Source: Flavobacteriales bacterium | GTDB taxonomy: Bacteria > Bacteroidota > Bacteroidia > Flavobacteriales_E > Vicingaceae | NCBI GenBank assembly: GCA_020635815.1 | Contig: JACJZB010000003.1 | Coordinates: forward strand, 186,001-250,000 | Direction of reading: 5' to 3' | Length of the DNA stretch: 64,000 nucleotides | Part shown: piece after piece, positions 48,039-56,976 of the stretch | Numbering within the stretch: position 1 is the first letter of the stretch | Layout: each line of letters opens with the position of its first letter | Notes under the pieces: model-generated | Databases searched by the model: none | What the model was told of the DNA's origin: nothing | The model's input: only the letters and a program-made list of their open reading frames with translations | Made by a program: the position numbers and the translations under genes

Positions 48039-50582
48039 ATGTCAAATCAATTTTTAGATACATCCATAGAATATTTAAAAGGAGTAGGACCAGCCAAGGC
48101 TGAGTTGCTAAAAAAAGAGTTGGGCATATTTACCTTTGCTCAATTGTTGGATTATTACCCTTTTCGATACATAGATAAATCTAAAGTTTATAAAATAAGC
48201 GAGATTAACTCTGATGCCGCATATATTCAATTAAAAGGGAAGATTACACATATACAAACCATAGGCGACAAAAGAGCCAAACGTATGGTTGCTAAATTTC
48301 AAGATGAAACTGGTGAAATTGACTTGGTTTGGTTTAAAGGAATTAAATGGTTGGCTTCATTTATAAAACCAAATACTGAATATATTGTTTACGGTAAACC
48401 AACCTTATTTAAGAATACTTATAACATTACTCATCCCGAATTAGATTTAGTGAGTGACTCTTTGTTAGCCAATCAAATTAATCTTGAGTCGGTTTATTTT
48501 ACAAATGAAAAACTATCAGCTAAAGGCTTAAATGCGAAAGGAATTTTTAAAATTCAAAAGAATTTAACTTCGCAGCTTAGAGGTAAAATTATTGAAACCT
48601 TGCCTTTTGAATTGATTGAAAAATTAAACTTACTATCAAGGGAAGCAGCGATAATAAATGCACACACCCCAGAAAATGAGATGCTGCTTCAAAAGGCTAT
48701 TTTTCGTTTAAAATTTGAAGAACTTTTTTACCTCCAATTAAATCTATTACAGCAAAAGGTAATAAAAGCAGAAAAAATTAAGGGACACATATTTGGAAAT
48801 GTAGGAGAAAACTTCAATACTTTTTACAATAACAATTTAGCTTTTGAGTTAACCGATGCTCAAAAAAGAGTAATTAAAGAAATACGAAGAGATGTTGGTG
48901 CAGGAGAACACATGAACAGGTTGCTACAAGGAGATGTAGGGAGTGGTAAAACGGTAGTTGCCTTATTAACGATGTTAATAGCAATAGACAATGGTTTTCA
49001 AACGTGCTTAATGGCTCCAACTGAAATTTTAGCAACGCAACATTACGAAGGGTTGATTGAGATGTTGCAAGGCATGAATGTTAGCATTGAGTTGCTGACA
49101 GGTTCTGTAAAGACTAAAAAACGACGGGAAATACATGAAGCATTAGAAGATGGGTCATTAAAAATTTTAGTAGGAACTCATGCTCTGCTAGAAGATAAAG
49201 TAAAGTTTGATAATTTAGGTTATGTGGTAATTGATGAACAACATCGTTTTGGTGTTCAGCAACGGTCAAAATTATGGAGAAAAGGACGCCCATCCTTAAT
49301 CCTTCCCAAAGGGAAGGTAAAAGAGCAGATTTATTTCAAATATCAAACTGCTAGACCTTCAACTTATGCACTTTTAAAAGCTAATCAACAGGATTTAAAA
49401 AAGCAAACTACAGAAGCAGAACAAGTACTTTGGCTGCAACTTAAAGGAAAGCAAATAGATTATAAATTTAGACGTCAGTATATTATTGATGAATTTGTTG
49501 TTGATTTTGTTTGTATAGCAAAAAAACTAATTGTTGAAGTTGATGGTAAATATCATAACACAAAAGAGCAACAAGAAGTAGATGAGATGAGAACCCAAAT
49601 ATTATCAGATTTAGGGTTTAATGTAATTCGATTTACAAACGAAGAAGTGTTATTGGATATTGATAACGTTTTATCTAAAATAAAGAATAAATTAGATAGC
49701 CTCCCCTTTAGGGAGGTTGGAGGAGCTATTCCACCACACGTTTTAGTGATGACGGCAACTCCAATACCAAGAACTTTAGCCATGACTTTCTATGGTGATT
49801 TAGATATTTCTGTAATAGATGAATTACCTCCAGGAAGAAAACCAATAACCACAAGCCATCGTTATGATTCTTCTCGTATGCGAGTGTTTGGGTTTATGGA
49901 AGAAGAAATTAAAAAAGGAAGACAGATATATGTGGTGTATCCATTAATTAATGAATCTGAAAAAATGGATTACAAAGATTTAATGGATGGTTTTGAAAGT
50001 ATTTCGAGAAGGTTTCCTTCACCAAACTATAACATAAGTATTGTACATGGTAAAATGAAACCTGCTGACAAAGAATACGAAATGCAACGGTTTGTGAAAG
50101 GAGAAACCCAAATTATGGTTGCCACAACAGTTATAGAAGTAGGAGTAAATGTGCCGAATGCAAGTGTTATGATTATTGAAAGTGCCGAACGTTTTGGCTT
50201 GTCGCAATTACATCAGTTAAGAGGTAGAGTAGGACGAGGAGCAGCACAATCATTTTGTATTTTAATGACGGGCAACAAACTATCGAGTGATAGTAAATTG
50301 CGAATGGAAACCATGGTTAGAACCAACGATGGCTTTGAAATAGCCGAGGTAGATTTAAAATTGCGTGGACCAGGAGATATTCAAGGAACACAACAAAGTG
50401 GTTTGTTAAACTTAAACATTGCCGACCTAGCTAAAGATGGACAAATATTACAACTAGCAAGAAATGAAGCAGTAGAAATATTAAAAAAAGATCCGAAACT
50501 AACAACTGAAAATAATCACCGATTAGTTACAGGTTTGGATGCAATGAAAAGAAATAAAGTAAATTGGAGTAGAATTTCTTAG
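48039..50582 (+). CDS. recG: RecG helicase with an in-frame DUF559 nuclease-fold insertion
   Basis: Branch-migration helicase that reverses stalled forks. The ATG at 48039 (MSNQFLDTSIEYLKGVGPAK) gives 847 residues against about 700 for normal RecG. It has the OB/wedge domain, Walker A GDVGSGKT (298-305), DEQH (399-402), TATPIPRT (from 572), and the C-terminal helicase half (VATTVIEVGVNVPNASVM; QLRGRVGRG). Residues about 417-563 are an insert between DEQH and TAT: a DUF559 domain with VDFVCIAKKLIVEVDGKYH (Asp489, Glu500, Asp502). All RecG motifs remain in frame, so the gene is probably still functional. A GTG at 48033 is an alternative start. Confidence 0.9.
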   Translation: MSNQFLDTSIEYLKGVGPAKAELLKKELGIFTFAQLLDYYPFRYIDKSKVYKISEINSDAAYIQLKGKITHIQTIGDKRAKRMVAKFQDETGEIDLVWFKGIKWLASFIKPNTEYIVYGKPTLFKNTYNITHPELDLVSDSLLANQINLESVYFTNEKLSAKGLNAKGIFKIQKNLTSQLRGKIIETLPFELIEKLNLLSREAAIINAHTPENEMLLQKAIFRLKFEELFYLQLNLLQQKVIKAEKIKGHIFGNVGENFNTFYNNNLAFELTDAQKRVIKEIRRDVGAGEHMNRLLQGDVGSGKTVVALLTMLIAIDNGFQTCLMAPTEILATQHYEGLIEMLQGMNVSIELLTGSVKTKKRREIHEALEDGSLKILVGTHALLEDKVKFDNLGYVVIDEQHRFGVQQRSKLWRKGRPSLILPKGKVKEQIYFKYQTARPSTYALLKANQQDLKKQTTEAEQVLWLQLKGKQIDYKFRRQYIIDEFVVDFVCIAKKLIVEVDGKYHNTKEQQEVDEMRTQILSDLGFNVIRFTNEEVLLDIDNVLSKIKNKLDSLPFREVGGAIPPHVLVMTATPIPRTLAMTFYGDLDISVIDELPPGRKPITTSHRYDSSRMRVFGFMEEEIKKGRQIYVVYPLINESEKMDYKDLMDGFESISRRFPSPNYNISIVHGKMKPADKEYEMQRFVKGETQIMVATTVIEVGVNVPNASVMIIESAERFGLSQLHQLRGRVGRGAAQSFCILMTGNKLSSDSKLRMETMVRTNDGFEIAEVDLKLRGPGDIQGTQQSGLLNLNIADLAKDGQILQLARNEAVEILKKDPKLTTENNHRLVTGLDAMKRNKVNWSRIS
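49288..49726 (+). mobile_element. DUF559-encoding element inside recG, bounded by hairpin inverted repeats
   Basis: The left end GCCCATCCTTAATCCTTCCC continues AAAGGGAAGG. The right end, read inverted, is GCTCCTCCAACCTCCCTAAA then GGGGAGG. Both match the ends of the 28989-29141 element. The about 439-bp insert has no stop and no Met codon before the DUF559 domain, so its protein is made only as part of RecG. No clear target duplication is seen. Its ends lack Cys/Ser and His-Asn, so it is not an intein. Confidence 0.75.
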
Positions 50583-50752
50583 TGTTTCTTTTAATGGCTA
50601 GTATATAACAAAATAGAGCAGTAGAAAGCGATAAACTTTCAAGTTTGCTCTGAACCAAATCGTTGTATTTTGTTTTTAGCTTATTCATTTTAAAAGCCAA
50701 ATAAACGATTTTGCGGTCTTAGTAAATAGCATCGAACTTTCGTAAATCACAG

Positions 50753-50783
50753 AACGCCCTATTTGCTATATACCGTGTTGTAC
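50753..50783. repeat. attC-like end sequence downstream of the DJ-1 lipoprotein gene
   Basis: On the minus strand it reads GTACAACACGGTATATAGCA and ATAGGGCGTT. It shares AACA..GTATATAG with the end of the mercury cassette (23684-23749), implying that the two regions have a common boundary sequence. Confidence 0.4.
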
Positions 50784-50790
50784 ACTGTAT

Positions 50791-51627
50791 TTATTTTTTC
50801 CAATTTTGAAGTCTGTCGAGATATAAATAAGATTCAACAAATTTTCGATGTTCTTTACTTGACAATTTTTCTAATAATTCTAAGGAAGAAATGTAGGAAG
50901 CCAAATTACCATTTGACGATAAAAATTTTCCGTCTTCTATATAGCTTACATCTCCGTCATCCTGAACTTTTAGGTTAGGATAATTTTTTTGTAAGTCTTC
51001 TCCGCCACCAATCCAAGTTACAATTTTCTTTCCATCAGCAATTCCTGACTCTCCAATCAAAGTTGCTCCTGCACAATTACTTACTGTGTATTCTGTGTTG
51101 TTGTTTTGACTTTTAATAAAATCTAATAAATTTTGATTTTTGACTTGTAAGGACATATCATAAGCACTTGGAACAATTAAAATATCCAAATTTGGTGAGT
51201 TTTCTAAAATGTAATCTGGAAACATTTTTAATCCTTCTTCACTTACAATGAAATCGTAAGTCTCGGCAATTGTAATTACGTTAAAAAGTTGTTTTCCATC
51301 TTCAGTTAGTTTTGTGAAAACATCCATTGGAGCAGTCAATTCTGTTGTAAGAACATTGTCATACATTAATAATCCGATAGTTGGTAAATCTGGATTTAAA
51401 TGCTTTAATTTTTCAGATAATTCTTGCTGCTGTTTTTCAGTTAAAAGAATAAGTCCGTTTTCAGTATTTCTTTCTATGACTCTAGGGCTACAACTTGCTA
51501 AAGGGTCAGGATTTGTTTCAATTATATTTTCTGTAACAGATTCAACTTCTTCTTCTTTTGGTTTTTCATTATTGCAACTGAATAAAATTGCTGAAAATGT
51601 TAATACTAATAAAATTGGATTCTTCAT
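50791..51627 (-). CDS. DJ-1/PfpI family lipoprotein
   Basis: The 278-residue protein has a lipoprotein signal (MKNPILLVLTFSAILFSC, Cys18), an acidic linker and a DJ-1/PfpI fold domain: IGLLMYDNVLTTELTAPMDV, ILIVPSAYD, and the nucleophile elbow VSNCAGATLIGESGI with a Cys. DJ-1-like glyoxalase or chaperone roles are known in the family; an outer-membrane lipoprotein form is less usual. It is flanked by attC-like sequences on both sides. Confidence 0.82.
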   Translation of the reverse strand: MKNPILLVLTFSAILFSCNNEKPKEEEVESVTENIIETNPDPLASCSPRVIERNTENGLILLTEKQQQELSEKLKHLNPDLPTIGLLMYDNVLTTELTAPMDVFTKLTEDGKQLFNVITIAETYDFIVSEEGLKMFPDYILENSPNLDILIVPSAYDMSLQVKNQNLLDFIKSQNNNTEYTVSNCAGATLIGESGIADGKKIVTWIGGGEDLQKNYPNLKVQDDGDVSYIEDGKFLSSNGNLASYISSLELLEKLSSKEHRKFVESYLYLDRLQNWKK

Positions 51628-51654
51628 TTGATTTAGTGTTTTCTTTTATGTGTG

Positions 51655-51741
51655 GCAACGACCTGTGTCTGGAACGTTTTAATGTTCTTTTTTATACAAA
51701 GTGTTAAACGAATTTCGCGTTTTTTTTTGAGAAAGTCAAGC
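51655..51741. repeat. attC-like dispersed repeat, copy B
   Basis: It contains AACGACCTGTGTCTGGAACG, TTTTAATGTTC, then GTGTTAAACGAA (GTTAAAC core 51703-51709) and GAGAAAGTCAAGC. It lies between the DJ-1 gene start and the 3' end of the hotdog gene at 51768. Confidence 0.6.
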
Positions 51742-51767
51742 TTTTAAAAGTGACTAATTATTGCCTT

Positions 51768-52211
51768 TTATCCTTTTTTTCTGATGTAAAGTTCTTTTTC
51801 CACTTCGGCAATAATTTCTCCTTTTTTATTTTTAATTAAAATGTTAAAAATAGGTTCGTATTTATACTGATTTTCGGTAATGTGTTTTATTTCAGCAATC
51901 CGATTTTTGGATAAAGAAAACTCTGCATAAACAGTTTCTTTGCCTGGTTTTATAAAGTTAATTTTTGCTGATTTGTCCCATACAATATAATCCTTACCCA
52001 ATAAATGCAATAACATTAGCATATAAAAAGGGTCAGTCATAGCATACAAAGAACCACCAAAATGACTACCCACAATGTTTTTATTCCAAGGGCGGAGTTT
52101 CATTTCAATTTTAATGTAACTGTAATCAGATGTAATTTCTTTAATCCAAATTCCTGTGCCAATAAAAGGAGGCCAAAGATTTAACCCGATTTTTAAAAGA
52201 TATCTATTCAT
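51768..52211 (-). CDS. DUF4442 hotdog-fold thioesterase-like protein
   Basis: The 147-residue protein begins MNRYLLKIGLNLWPPFIGTG and contains LRPWNKNIVGSHFGGSLYAM, the hotdog helix typical of DUF4442/PaaI-type proteins. The substrate is not known. It starts 14 bases after ruvX ends on the same strand and is likely co-transcribed. Confidence 0.8.
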   Translation of the reverse strand: MNRYLLKIGLNLWPPFIGTGIWIKEITSDYSYIKIEMKLRPWNKNIVGSHFGGSLYAMTDPFYMLMLLHLLGKDYIVWDKSAKINFIKPGKETVYAEFSLSKNRIAEIKHITENQYKYEPIFNILIKNKKGEIIAEVEKELYIRKKG

Positions 52212-52225
52212 GAAGGAATTAAATG

Positions 52226-52639
52226 TTATTTTTTTTGCTCCATATAACTTTGTAAAATAATGGTTGCACTTATTTCATCAATAAGTGCTTTGTTTTGCCT
52301 AGCTTTCTTTTTTAAACCACTATCTATCATTGTTTGAAAAGCCATTTTTGAAGTAAAACGTTCATCAACTCGTTCTAACTTAATGGTAGGAAACCTTCTA
52401 CTCAAATGTTTAACAAAAGGTTCAATAAATCGAGCAGATTCAGCAGGATTATTTTTTAAATCAACAGCTTCACCAATAACAATACATTCCACTTCGTTTT
52501 TTTTTAGATAATCTTCAATAAAAGCAATACAATCTTTTACATGAACTGTAGTTAATCCACTAGCAATAATTTGTAAATCATCAGTAGCTGCAAAACCAAC
52601 TCTTTTTTGTCCGTAATCAATTGCTAAAATTTTTGCCAT
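52226..52639 (-). CDS. ruvX: Holliday junction resolvase-like RuvX/YqgF
   Basis: The 137-residue RNase H-like protein starts MAKILAIDYGQKRVGFAATD (Asp8 in the first catalytic strand). It has VIGEAVDLKN, ERVDERFTSKMA with acidic Asp/Glu, and KALIDEISATIIL with the last Asp. YqgF homologues process 16S rRNA ends and/or Holliday junctions. Confidence 0.92.
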   Translation of the reverse strand: MAKILAIDYGQKRVGFAATDDLQIIASGLTTVHVKDCIAFIEDYLKKNEVECIVIGEAVDLKNNPAESARFIEPFVKHLSRRFPTIKLERVDERFTSKMAFQTMIDSGLKKKARQNKALIDEISATIILQSYMEQKK

Positions 52640-52735
52640 TTAATTAGTGTTTAAGTGATTAAGAAATTAAATAATTTCGATGGGCTGATAGGTAATATAT
52701 TACTCAAGAACGTCATCACTTAATTACTTAATTCC

Positions 52736-52743
52736 TATTTTTG
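52736..52743 (+). promoter_or_regulatory. -7 promoter box (TATTTTTG) of ribBA
   Basis: TAnnTTTG match with 16 bases between the box and the ribBA ATG. The leader is far too short for an FMN riboswitch. Confidence 0.5.
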
Positions 52744-52759
52744 TAAAAAGATACATAGA

Positions 52760-53974
52760 ATGAATACAAAGTTAAATAAAATAGAGGAAGCAATCGAAGA
52801 CATTAAAGCTGGTAAAGTTATTATTGTTGTAGATGATGAAGATAGAGAAAATGAAGGTGACTTTGTAGCAGCAGCTCGTACAGTTACACCAGAAATGATC
52901 AACTTTATGGCCACCCATGGAAGGGGGTTAATTTGTGCTCCTTTAGTTGAAGATAGATGTGTGGAATTGGGATTAGATTTAATGGTTACCTCAAATAATG
53001 CAGCTTATGAAACACCTTTTACGGTATCTGTAGATTTAATAGGACATGGATGTACAACAGGTATCTCAGCGAGCGATAGAGCAAAAACAGTACAAGCATT
53101 AATAAATCCTGAAACAAGAAACGAAGAATTAGGAAAACCAGGACATATTTTTCCGCTTAAAGCAAAAAAAGGTGGAGTTTTAAGAAGAGCAGGACATACT
53201 GAGGCAGCTATTGATTTGGCTCGCTTGGCAGGTTTTGAGCCAGCAGGAGTTATTGTTGAAATAATGAATGAAGATGGTACAATGGCTCGATTACCTGATT
53301 TGTTACCGATTGCTAAGAAGTTTGGTTTAAAAATCGTTTCAATAAAAGATTTAATAGCTTATCGTTTAAAACATGAAACGTTAATTAAAAGAGAAGTTTC
53401 CGTAAAGATGCCTACTGAATATGGAAATTTTGATTTAGTAGCTTATAAACAAACTACTAATGAAATGGAACATTTAGCGTTAGTTAAAGGAACTTGGGAA
53501 AAAGGTGAGCCGATATTAGTTAGAGTTCACTCTTCTTGTATGACAGGAGATATTTTTGGTTCATGTAGATGTGATTGTGGCCCACAATTACAAAAAGCAA
53601 TGGAAATGATAGAAGAAGCAGGGAAAGGAGTAATTGTGTATATGAATCAAGAGGGTAGAGGTATAGGGTTATTGAATAAATTAAAAGCATATAAATTACA
53701 AGAAGAAGGTAGGGATACTGTTGAGGCAAACATTGAATTAGGTTTTCAAGCTGATGAGCGTGATTATGGTGTTGGAGCTCAAATATTACGAGACTTAGGT
53801 GTTTCAAAAATTAAATTGATGAGTAACAATCCTAAAAAAAGAACAGGGTTGATTGGTTATGGATTAGAAATAACAGAAAACGTTTCTATTGAAATAGAAT
53901 CGAATCAACACAATAAAACTTATTTAGAAACGAAGAGAGACAAAATGGGTCACTCTTTAAAAATGGATAAATAA
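52760..53974 (+). CDS. ribBA: Bifunctional 3,4-dihydroxy-2-butanone-4-phosphate synthase / GTP cyclohydrolase II
   Basis: Riboflavin biosynthesis enzyme of 404 residues. The N-terminal RibB half (about 1-200) has VVDDEDRENEGDF, GCTTGISASDRA and RRAGHTEAAIDLARLAG. The C-terminal RibA half has the zinc site HSSCMTGDIFGSCRCDCG, the GTP-binding NQEGRGIGLLNK and NNPKKRTGL. Both halves keep their catalytic residues, so both reactions are expected. Confidence 0.96.
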   Translation: MNTKLNKIEEAIEDIKAGKVIIVVDDEDRENEGDFVAAARTVTPEMINFMATHGRGLICAPLVEDRCVELGLDLMVTSNNAAYETPFTVSVDLIGHGCTTGISASDRAKTVQALINPETRNEELGKPGHIFPLKAKKGGVLRRAGHTEAAIDLARLAGFEPAGVIVEIMNEDGTMARLPDLLPIAKKFGLKIVSIKDLIAYRLKHETLIKREVSVKMPTEYGNFDLVAYKQTTNEMEHLALVKGTWEKGEPILVRVHSSCMTGDIFGSCRCDCGPQLQKAMEMIEEAGKGVIVYMNQEGRGIGLLNKLKAYKLQEEGRDTVEANIELGFQADERDYGVGAQILRDLGVSKIKLMSNNPKKRTGLIGYGLEITENVSIEIESNQHNKTYLETKRDKMGHSLKMDK

Positions 53975-54087
53975 TTTGTTTAAATAGTTGTTGACGCGAA
54001 GATGTACAACTTATAAAGATGATATAATTATAATGATAGAAACAAGTCTTATGTCTTGAAATCTATCATCTAAAATCTAAGAAAAAA

Positions 54088-54810
54088 ATGGGAAGAGCAT
54101 TTGAATTTAGAAAAGCCCGAAAATTTAAAAGATGGGGGCAAATGTCAAAAACCTTTACACGTTTAGGTAAAGATATAGTTATGGCAATAAAAGAGGGTGG
54201 TCCAGATCCTGAATCGAACTCTCGGTTAAGAGCTGTAATGCAAAATGCCAAGGCAGCAAATATGCCTAAGGATAATGTTGAAAGAGCAATAAAAAGAGCA
54301 ACAGATAAAGATACCAGTAACTATAAAGAAACTATTTTTGAAGGCTATGCTCCTCATGGAATTGCAATATTGGTTGAAACAGCTACTGATAATAACAACA
54401 GAACTGTAGCAAATATTAGAAGTTATTTTAATAAATGTGATGGTGCTTTGGGTACTTCTGGGTCTGTAGTTTTTATGTTTGACCATACGTGTAATTTTAG
54501 AATAGAAAATGATGGTACTGACCCTGAAGAATTAGAACTTGAACTGATAGATTATGGTGCTGAAGAAGTGTTTGTTGATGATGATGGGATAATAATTTAC
54601 GCACCATTTGAAAGCTTTGGTTCTATTCAAAAATATTTAGAAGAGAACAACAAAGAGATTTTATCATCTGGTTTTGAACGAATTGCTCAGGTTACCAAAC
54701 AATTAACACCAGAGCAAGAAGCAGATGTAAACAAGTTATTAGAAAAAATTGAGGAAGATGATGACGTTCAAAACGTTTATCACACCATGGATGCTCAATT
54801 AGAAGAATAA
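54088..54810 (+). CDS. YebC/PmpR family regulatory protein
   Basis: The 240-residue protein has the YebC start (MGRAFEFRKARKFKRWGQMS), NMPKDNVERAIKRA and YEGYAPHG-type EGYAPHGIAILVETATDNNN segments. YebC proteins are described as transcription regulators and, more recently, as ribosome-associated factors helping translate proline stretches. It lies on its own with 78 untranslated bases between it and a repeat remnant. Confidence 0.92.
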   Translation: MGRAFEFRKARKFKRWGQMSKTFTRLGKDIVMAIKEGGPDPESNSRLRAVMQNAKAANMPKDNVERAIKRATDKDTSNYKETIFEGYAPHGIAILVETATDNNNRTVANIRSYFNKCDGALGTSGSVVFMFDHTCNFRIENDGTDPEELELELIDYGAEEVFVDDDGIIIYAPFESFGSIQKYLEENNKEILSSGFERIAQVTKQLTPEQEADVNKLLEKIEEDDDVQNVYHTMDAQLEE

Positions 54811-54910
54811 GAAAGTTGCCGGACTCGTTCCAGTATTTTTTAATTGAATATAAATACCCTAAGATAAATCGTGTCATATTGAGTTTATCGAAGTATAGGA
54901 ATCAAATTGA

Positions 54911-55372
54911 TTAGATAACAGATAAAATAACATACTTATTACCATTAAAAGAGAAGGAATCCTTCTCTTTTTTTGTGAGCAATAGTTTCCCTATTGGTGA
55001 AGCAGGAGATATTGCAAAAAAAGATTCAATCTCTAGCTCTATTTTACCAATACTTGCAGCAATATAAAAGTTACCTTTATTAGTAAAAACAACACTTCCG
55101 ATAGTAATTTGGTTAGTAGAACTTGTTGTTTTTATTTGATATAGAGCTTGTTTTAACTTTAATGCTTCGGTAAGTTGAGTAGTTAATTTTTCGGTTTCAA
55201 GTTGAGCCATAGCTCTGCCCGTTTCATGTTTGTCGCCAGCACTACTTTTGGTTTCGTTGTTAGCAGCATCTTGCGTTTCTTGTAAGATTTCTTTTAAAGA
55301 TGTAATTCTACTTTCAGCAATACCCAAGCATTGTTGGTGTAATTTGTCTTTTATAGAATTTGAATTTTGCAA
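54911..55372 (-). CDS. GreA/GreB-like protein
   Basis: The 153-residue protein starts at a TTG (QNSNSIKDKLHQQCLGIAES). It has a helical N-terminal half with SAGDKHETGRAMAQLETEKL, similar to the GreA coiled coil, and a C-terminal FKBP-like half with ISPASPIGKLLLTKKEKDSF, as in Gre factors. It may bind RNA polymerase; Bacteroidota databases often misname such proteins 3-oxoacyl-ACP synthase. An attC-like repeat separates it from the upstream lipoprotein gene. Confidence 0.72.
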   Translation of the reverse strand: MQNSNSIKDKLHQQCLGIAESRITSLKEILQETQDAANNETKSSAGDKHETGRAMAQLETEKLTTQLTEALKLKQALYQIKTTSSTNQITIGSVVFTNKGNFYIAASIGKIELEIESFFAISPASPIGKLLLTKKEKDSFSFNGNKYVILSVI

Positions 55373-55380
55373 TTTTTAGT

Positions 55381-55465
55381 TTCGTTTAACGAACTTGTTG
55401 GAAACGTTTAAATGTTTCATACATTGTGTTAAACGAAGATAACGGTTTTTGGGGAGAAAGTCAAG
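55381..55465. repeat. attC-like dispersed repeat, copy C (complete)
   Basis: Arms TTCGTTTAAC (55381-55390) and GTTAAACGAA (55428-55437) are perfect. They contain GTTTAAC and GTTAAAC, which fit the integron core sites RYYYAAC and GTTRRRY. The 37 bases between them pair imperfectly (GTTGGAAACGTTT with AATGTTTCATAC). A T run and GAGAAAGTCAAG follow, as in copies A and B. Confidence 0.65.
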
Positions 55466-55469
55466 TGTA

Positions 55470-56918
55470 TTATTCTTCGTATGCTCCAACATCAGGCGGG
55501 TTGTTTCTGGTTACTCCATCGTGGTCGGTAGTAACAGCTGTTGCAATACCATTGTTAATTGCAGAAGAACCACCGCCAATATGATAATCGTGGTTTTCAG
55601 TATCTATAAAATTTGGAGAAAGATTTAATTGGATGTTATCAAAACTACCAGCAGGAGTAAGGTTGTTGGTTTTAATTACTGAATAGTTTACATTAAAGTT
55701 TATCGCTCCAGGCGATAGTACCTCTGTTGCAAATTCATTATCTGTGTTACCATAAATTATACAGTTTTTAAATAAAGCTGAATCGATATTTCTTACTTGA
55801 GTTGCTCCGTTTATATCAGTATAATAATTTTGCATAAACACCGCAGGAGTTTGCCTTGTGCCATCTGGCCAATAGTTGGCAATAGTTGTATGATTAAAAT
55901 TATATTTTCCTCCACCAGTAACTAATAAATTATATTGTCCACAGTTGGTAATTAAAGAGTTTTCACTATCAATTTGGTAATTGGTAGCCAAAACACCAAC
56001 AGCAGAGGAGTTGTGAATTTCACAGTTGTTTAAAATTAATTTATTGGTACTTAACGCTGTATTAGGCTCAAAAGGTAAGGTTTCGGCTTGTATGCCAATG
56101 TATGCGTTTTTAATCGTTACATAATTAAAAACATTATCAACACTCCCCTCATTTATCCAAATCCTATCCCATTGTCCAGCTTTGTCTTGAAATCCATAAT
56201 CCAATCGTGTTCCTTGAAAAGTAACGGGTTCATCTTTTGTTCCATTTATAATAATATTTCCTCCTTTATAAACCCACAAGCCAGAGTTATTGTGCAAGTG
56301 AATTCTTACACCTTTGTCAATGGTTAATTTGTCGTTACCATCGAGGGTGAGATATCCACCATAAATTACATAAGGTTTGTCGTTGGGCCAGGTAACATTT
56401 AAAGCTCCAGCAGAAGTGTCTTTATCTAAATAAACCAAAGGAGGTAACCCCGAACTAAATTGGTTGGCAACAAAATAATGGGCATCTTGTCCCCATGCAA
56501 CTAAAGCAACACTCTGGTTATTGCCATTAGTGATAAATCTTAAATTTTCTTTTACAATAAATAAGTCATTTACAGCATTTGGATCAATTGTAACTTCAAT
56601 AAAAATGAATAAACTATCATTGGCTTCAATTTCTATATCCTTGTGTATATTGCCTGAAGCTCCATCTACATTAATTCTAAATTGTGAACTTGCTCCACCA
56701 TCTAACGAAATACTTGAAATATTGATTTTACTGTTATTTTTATTGTAAACCATTAATCGTTTTGTGGTAGAGCCAATAGTTGTAAATACAGTATCTATAA
56801 TAAGTGTGTCGGTAGAAAAACTTAACTGAGCAGAAGCATCTGTAATCACATCATCTTTCCGGCAAGAAAAAGAAACAATGGTTAATAGTGCTATAAATAT
56901 GAATAGTATGTTTTTCAT
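55470..56918 (-). CDS. Lipoprotein with right-handed beta-helix domain
   Basis: The 482-residue outer-membrane-type lipoprotein has lipobox SFSC (MKNILFIFIALLTIVSFSC), an Ig-like N-terminal domain (about 25-140), and beta-helix repeats (about 190-450, e.g. VRIHLHNNSGLWVYKGGNII; LILNNCEIHNSSAVGVLATN) as in parallel beta-helix/pectate-lyase-like folds. The C-terminal PPDVGAYEE fits the choice-of-anchor Q type of such proteins. A structural or polysaccharide-binding surface role is inferred. Confidence 0.8.
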   Translation of the reverse strand: MKNILFIFIALLTIVSFSCRKDDVITDASAQLSFSTDTLIIDTVFTTIGSTTKRLMVYNKNNSKINISSISLDGGASSQFRINVDGASGNIHKDIEIEANDSLFIFIEVTIDPNAVNDLFIVKENLRFITNGNNQSVALVAWGQDAHYFVANQFSSGLPPLVYLDKDTSAGALNVTWPNDKPYVIYGGYLTLDGNDKLTIDKGVRIHLHNNSGLWVYKGGNIIINGTKDEPVTFQGTRLDYGFQDKAGQWDRIWINEGSVDNVFNYVTIKNAYIGIQAETLPFEPNTALSTNKLILNNCEIHNSSAVGVLATNYQIDSENSLITNCGQYNLLVTGGGKYNFNHTTIANYWPDGTRQTPAVFMQNYYTDINGATQVRNIDSALFKNCIIYGNTDNEFATEVLSPGAINFNVNYSVIKTNNLTPAGSFDNIQLNLSPNFIDTENHDYHIGGGSSAINNGIATAVTTDHDGVTRNNPPDVGAYEE

Positions 56919-56976
56919 TTAGTTACAAATATAATAAAAGCTTTAATGACTAGAAGTTAACTTAGAATGTAGGGGT

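Noticed and set aside
49288..49726. Intein interpretation of the recG insertion
   Set aside because: There is no Cys/Ser/Thr at the left junction, no His-Asn plus Cys/Ser/Thr at the right one, and the insert is DUF559-like rather than Hint plus homing endonuclease.
52681..52759. FMN riboswitch before ribBA
   Set aside because: The promoter box lies only 16 bases from the ATG and no RFN-like conserved segments are present.
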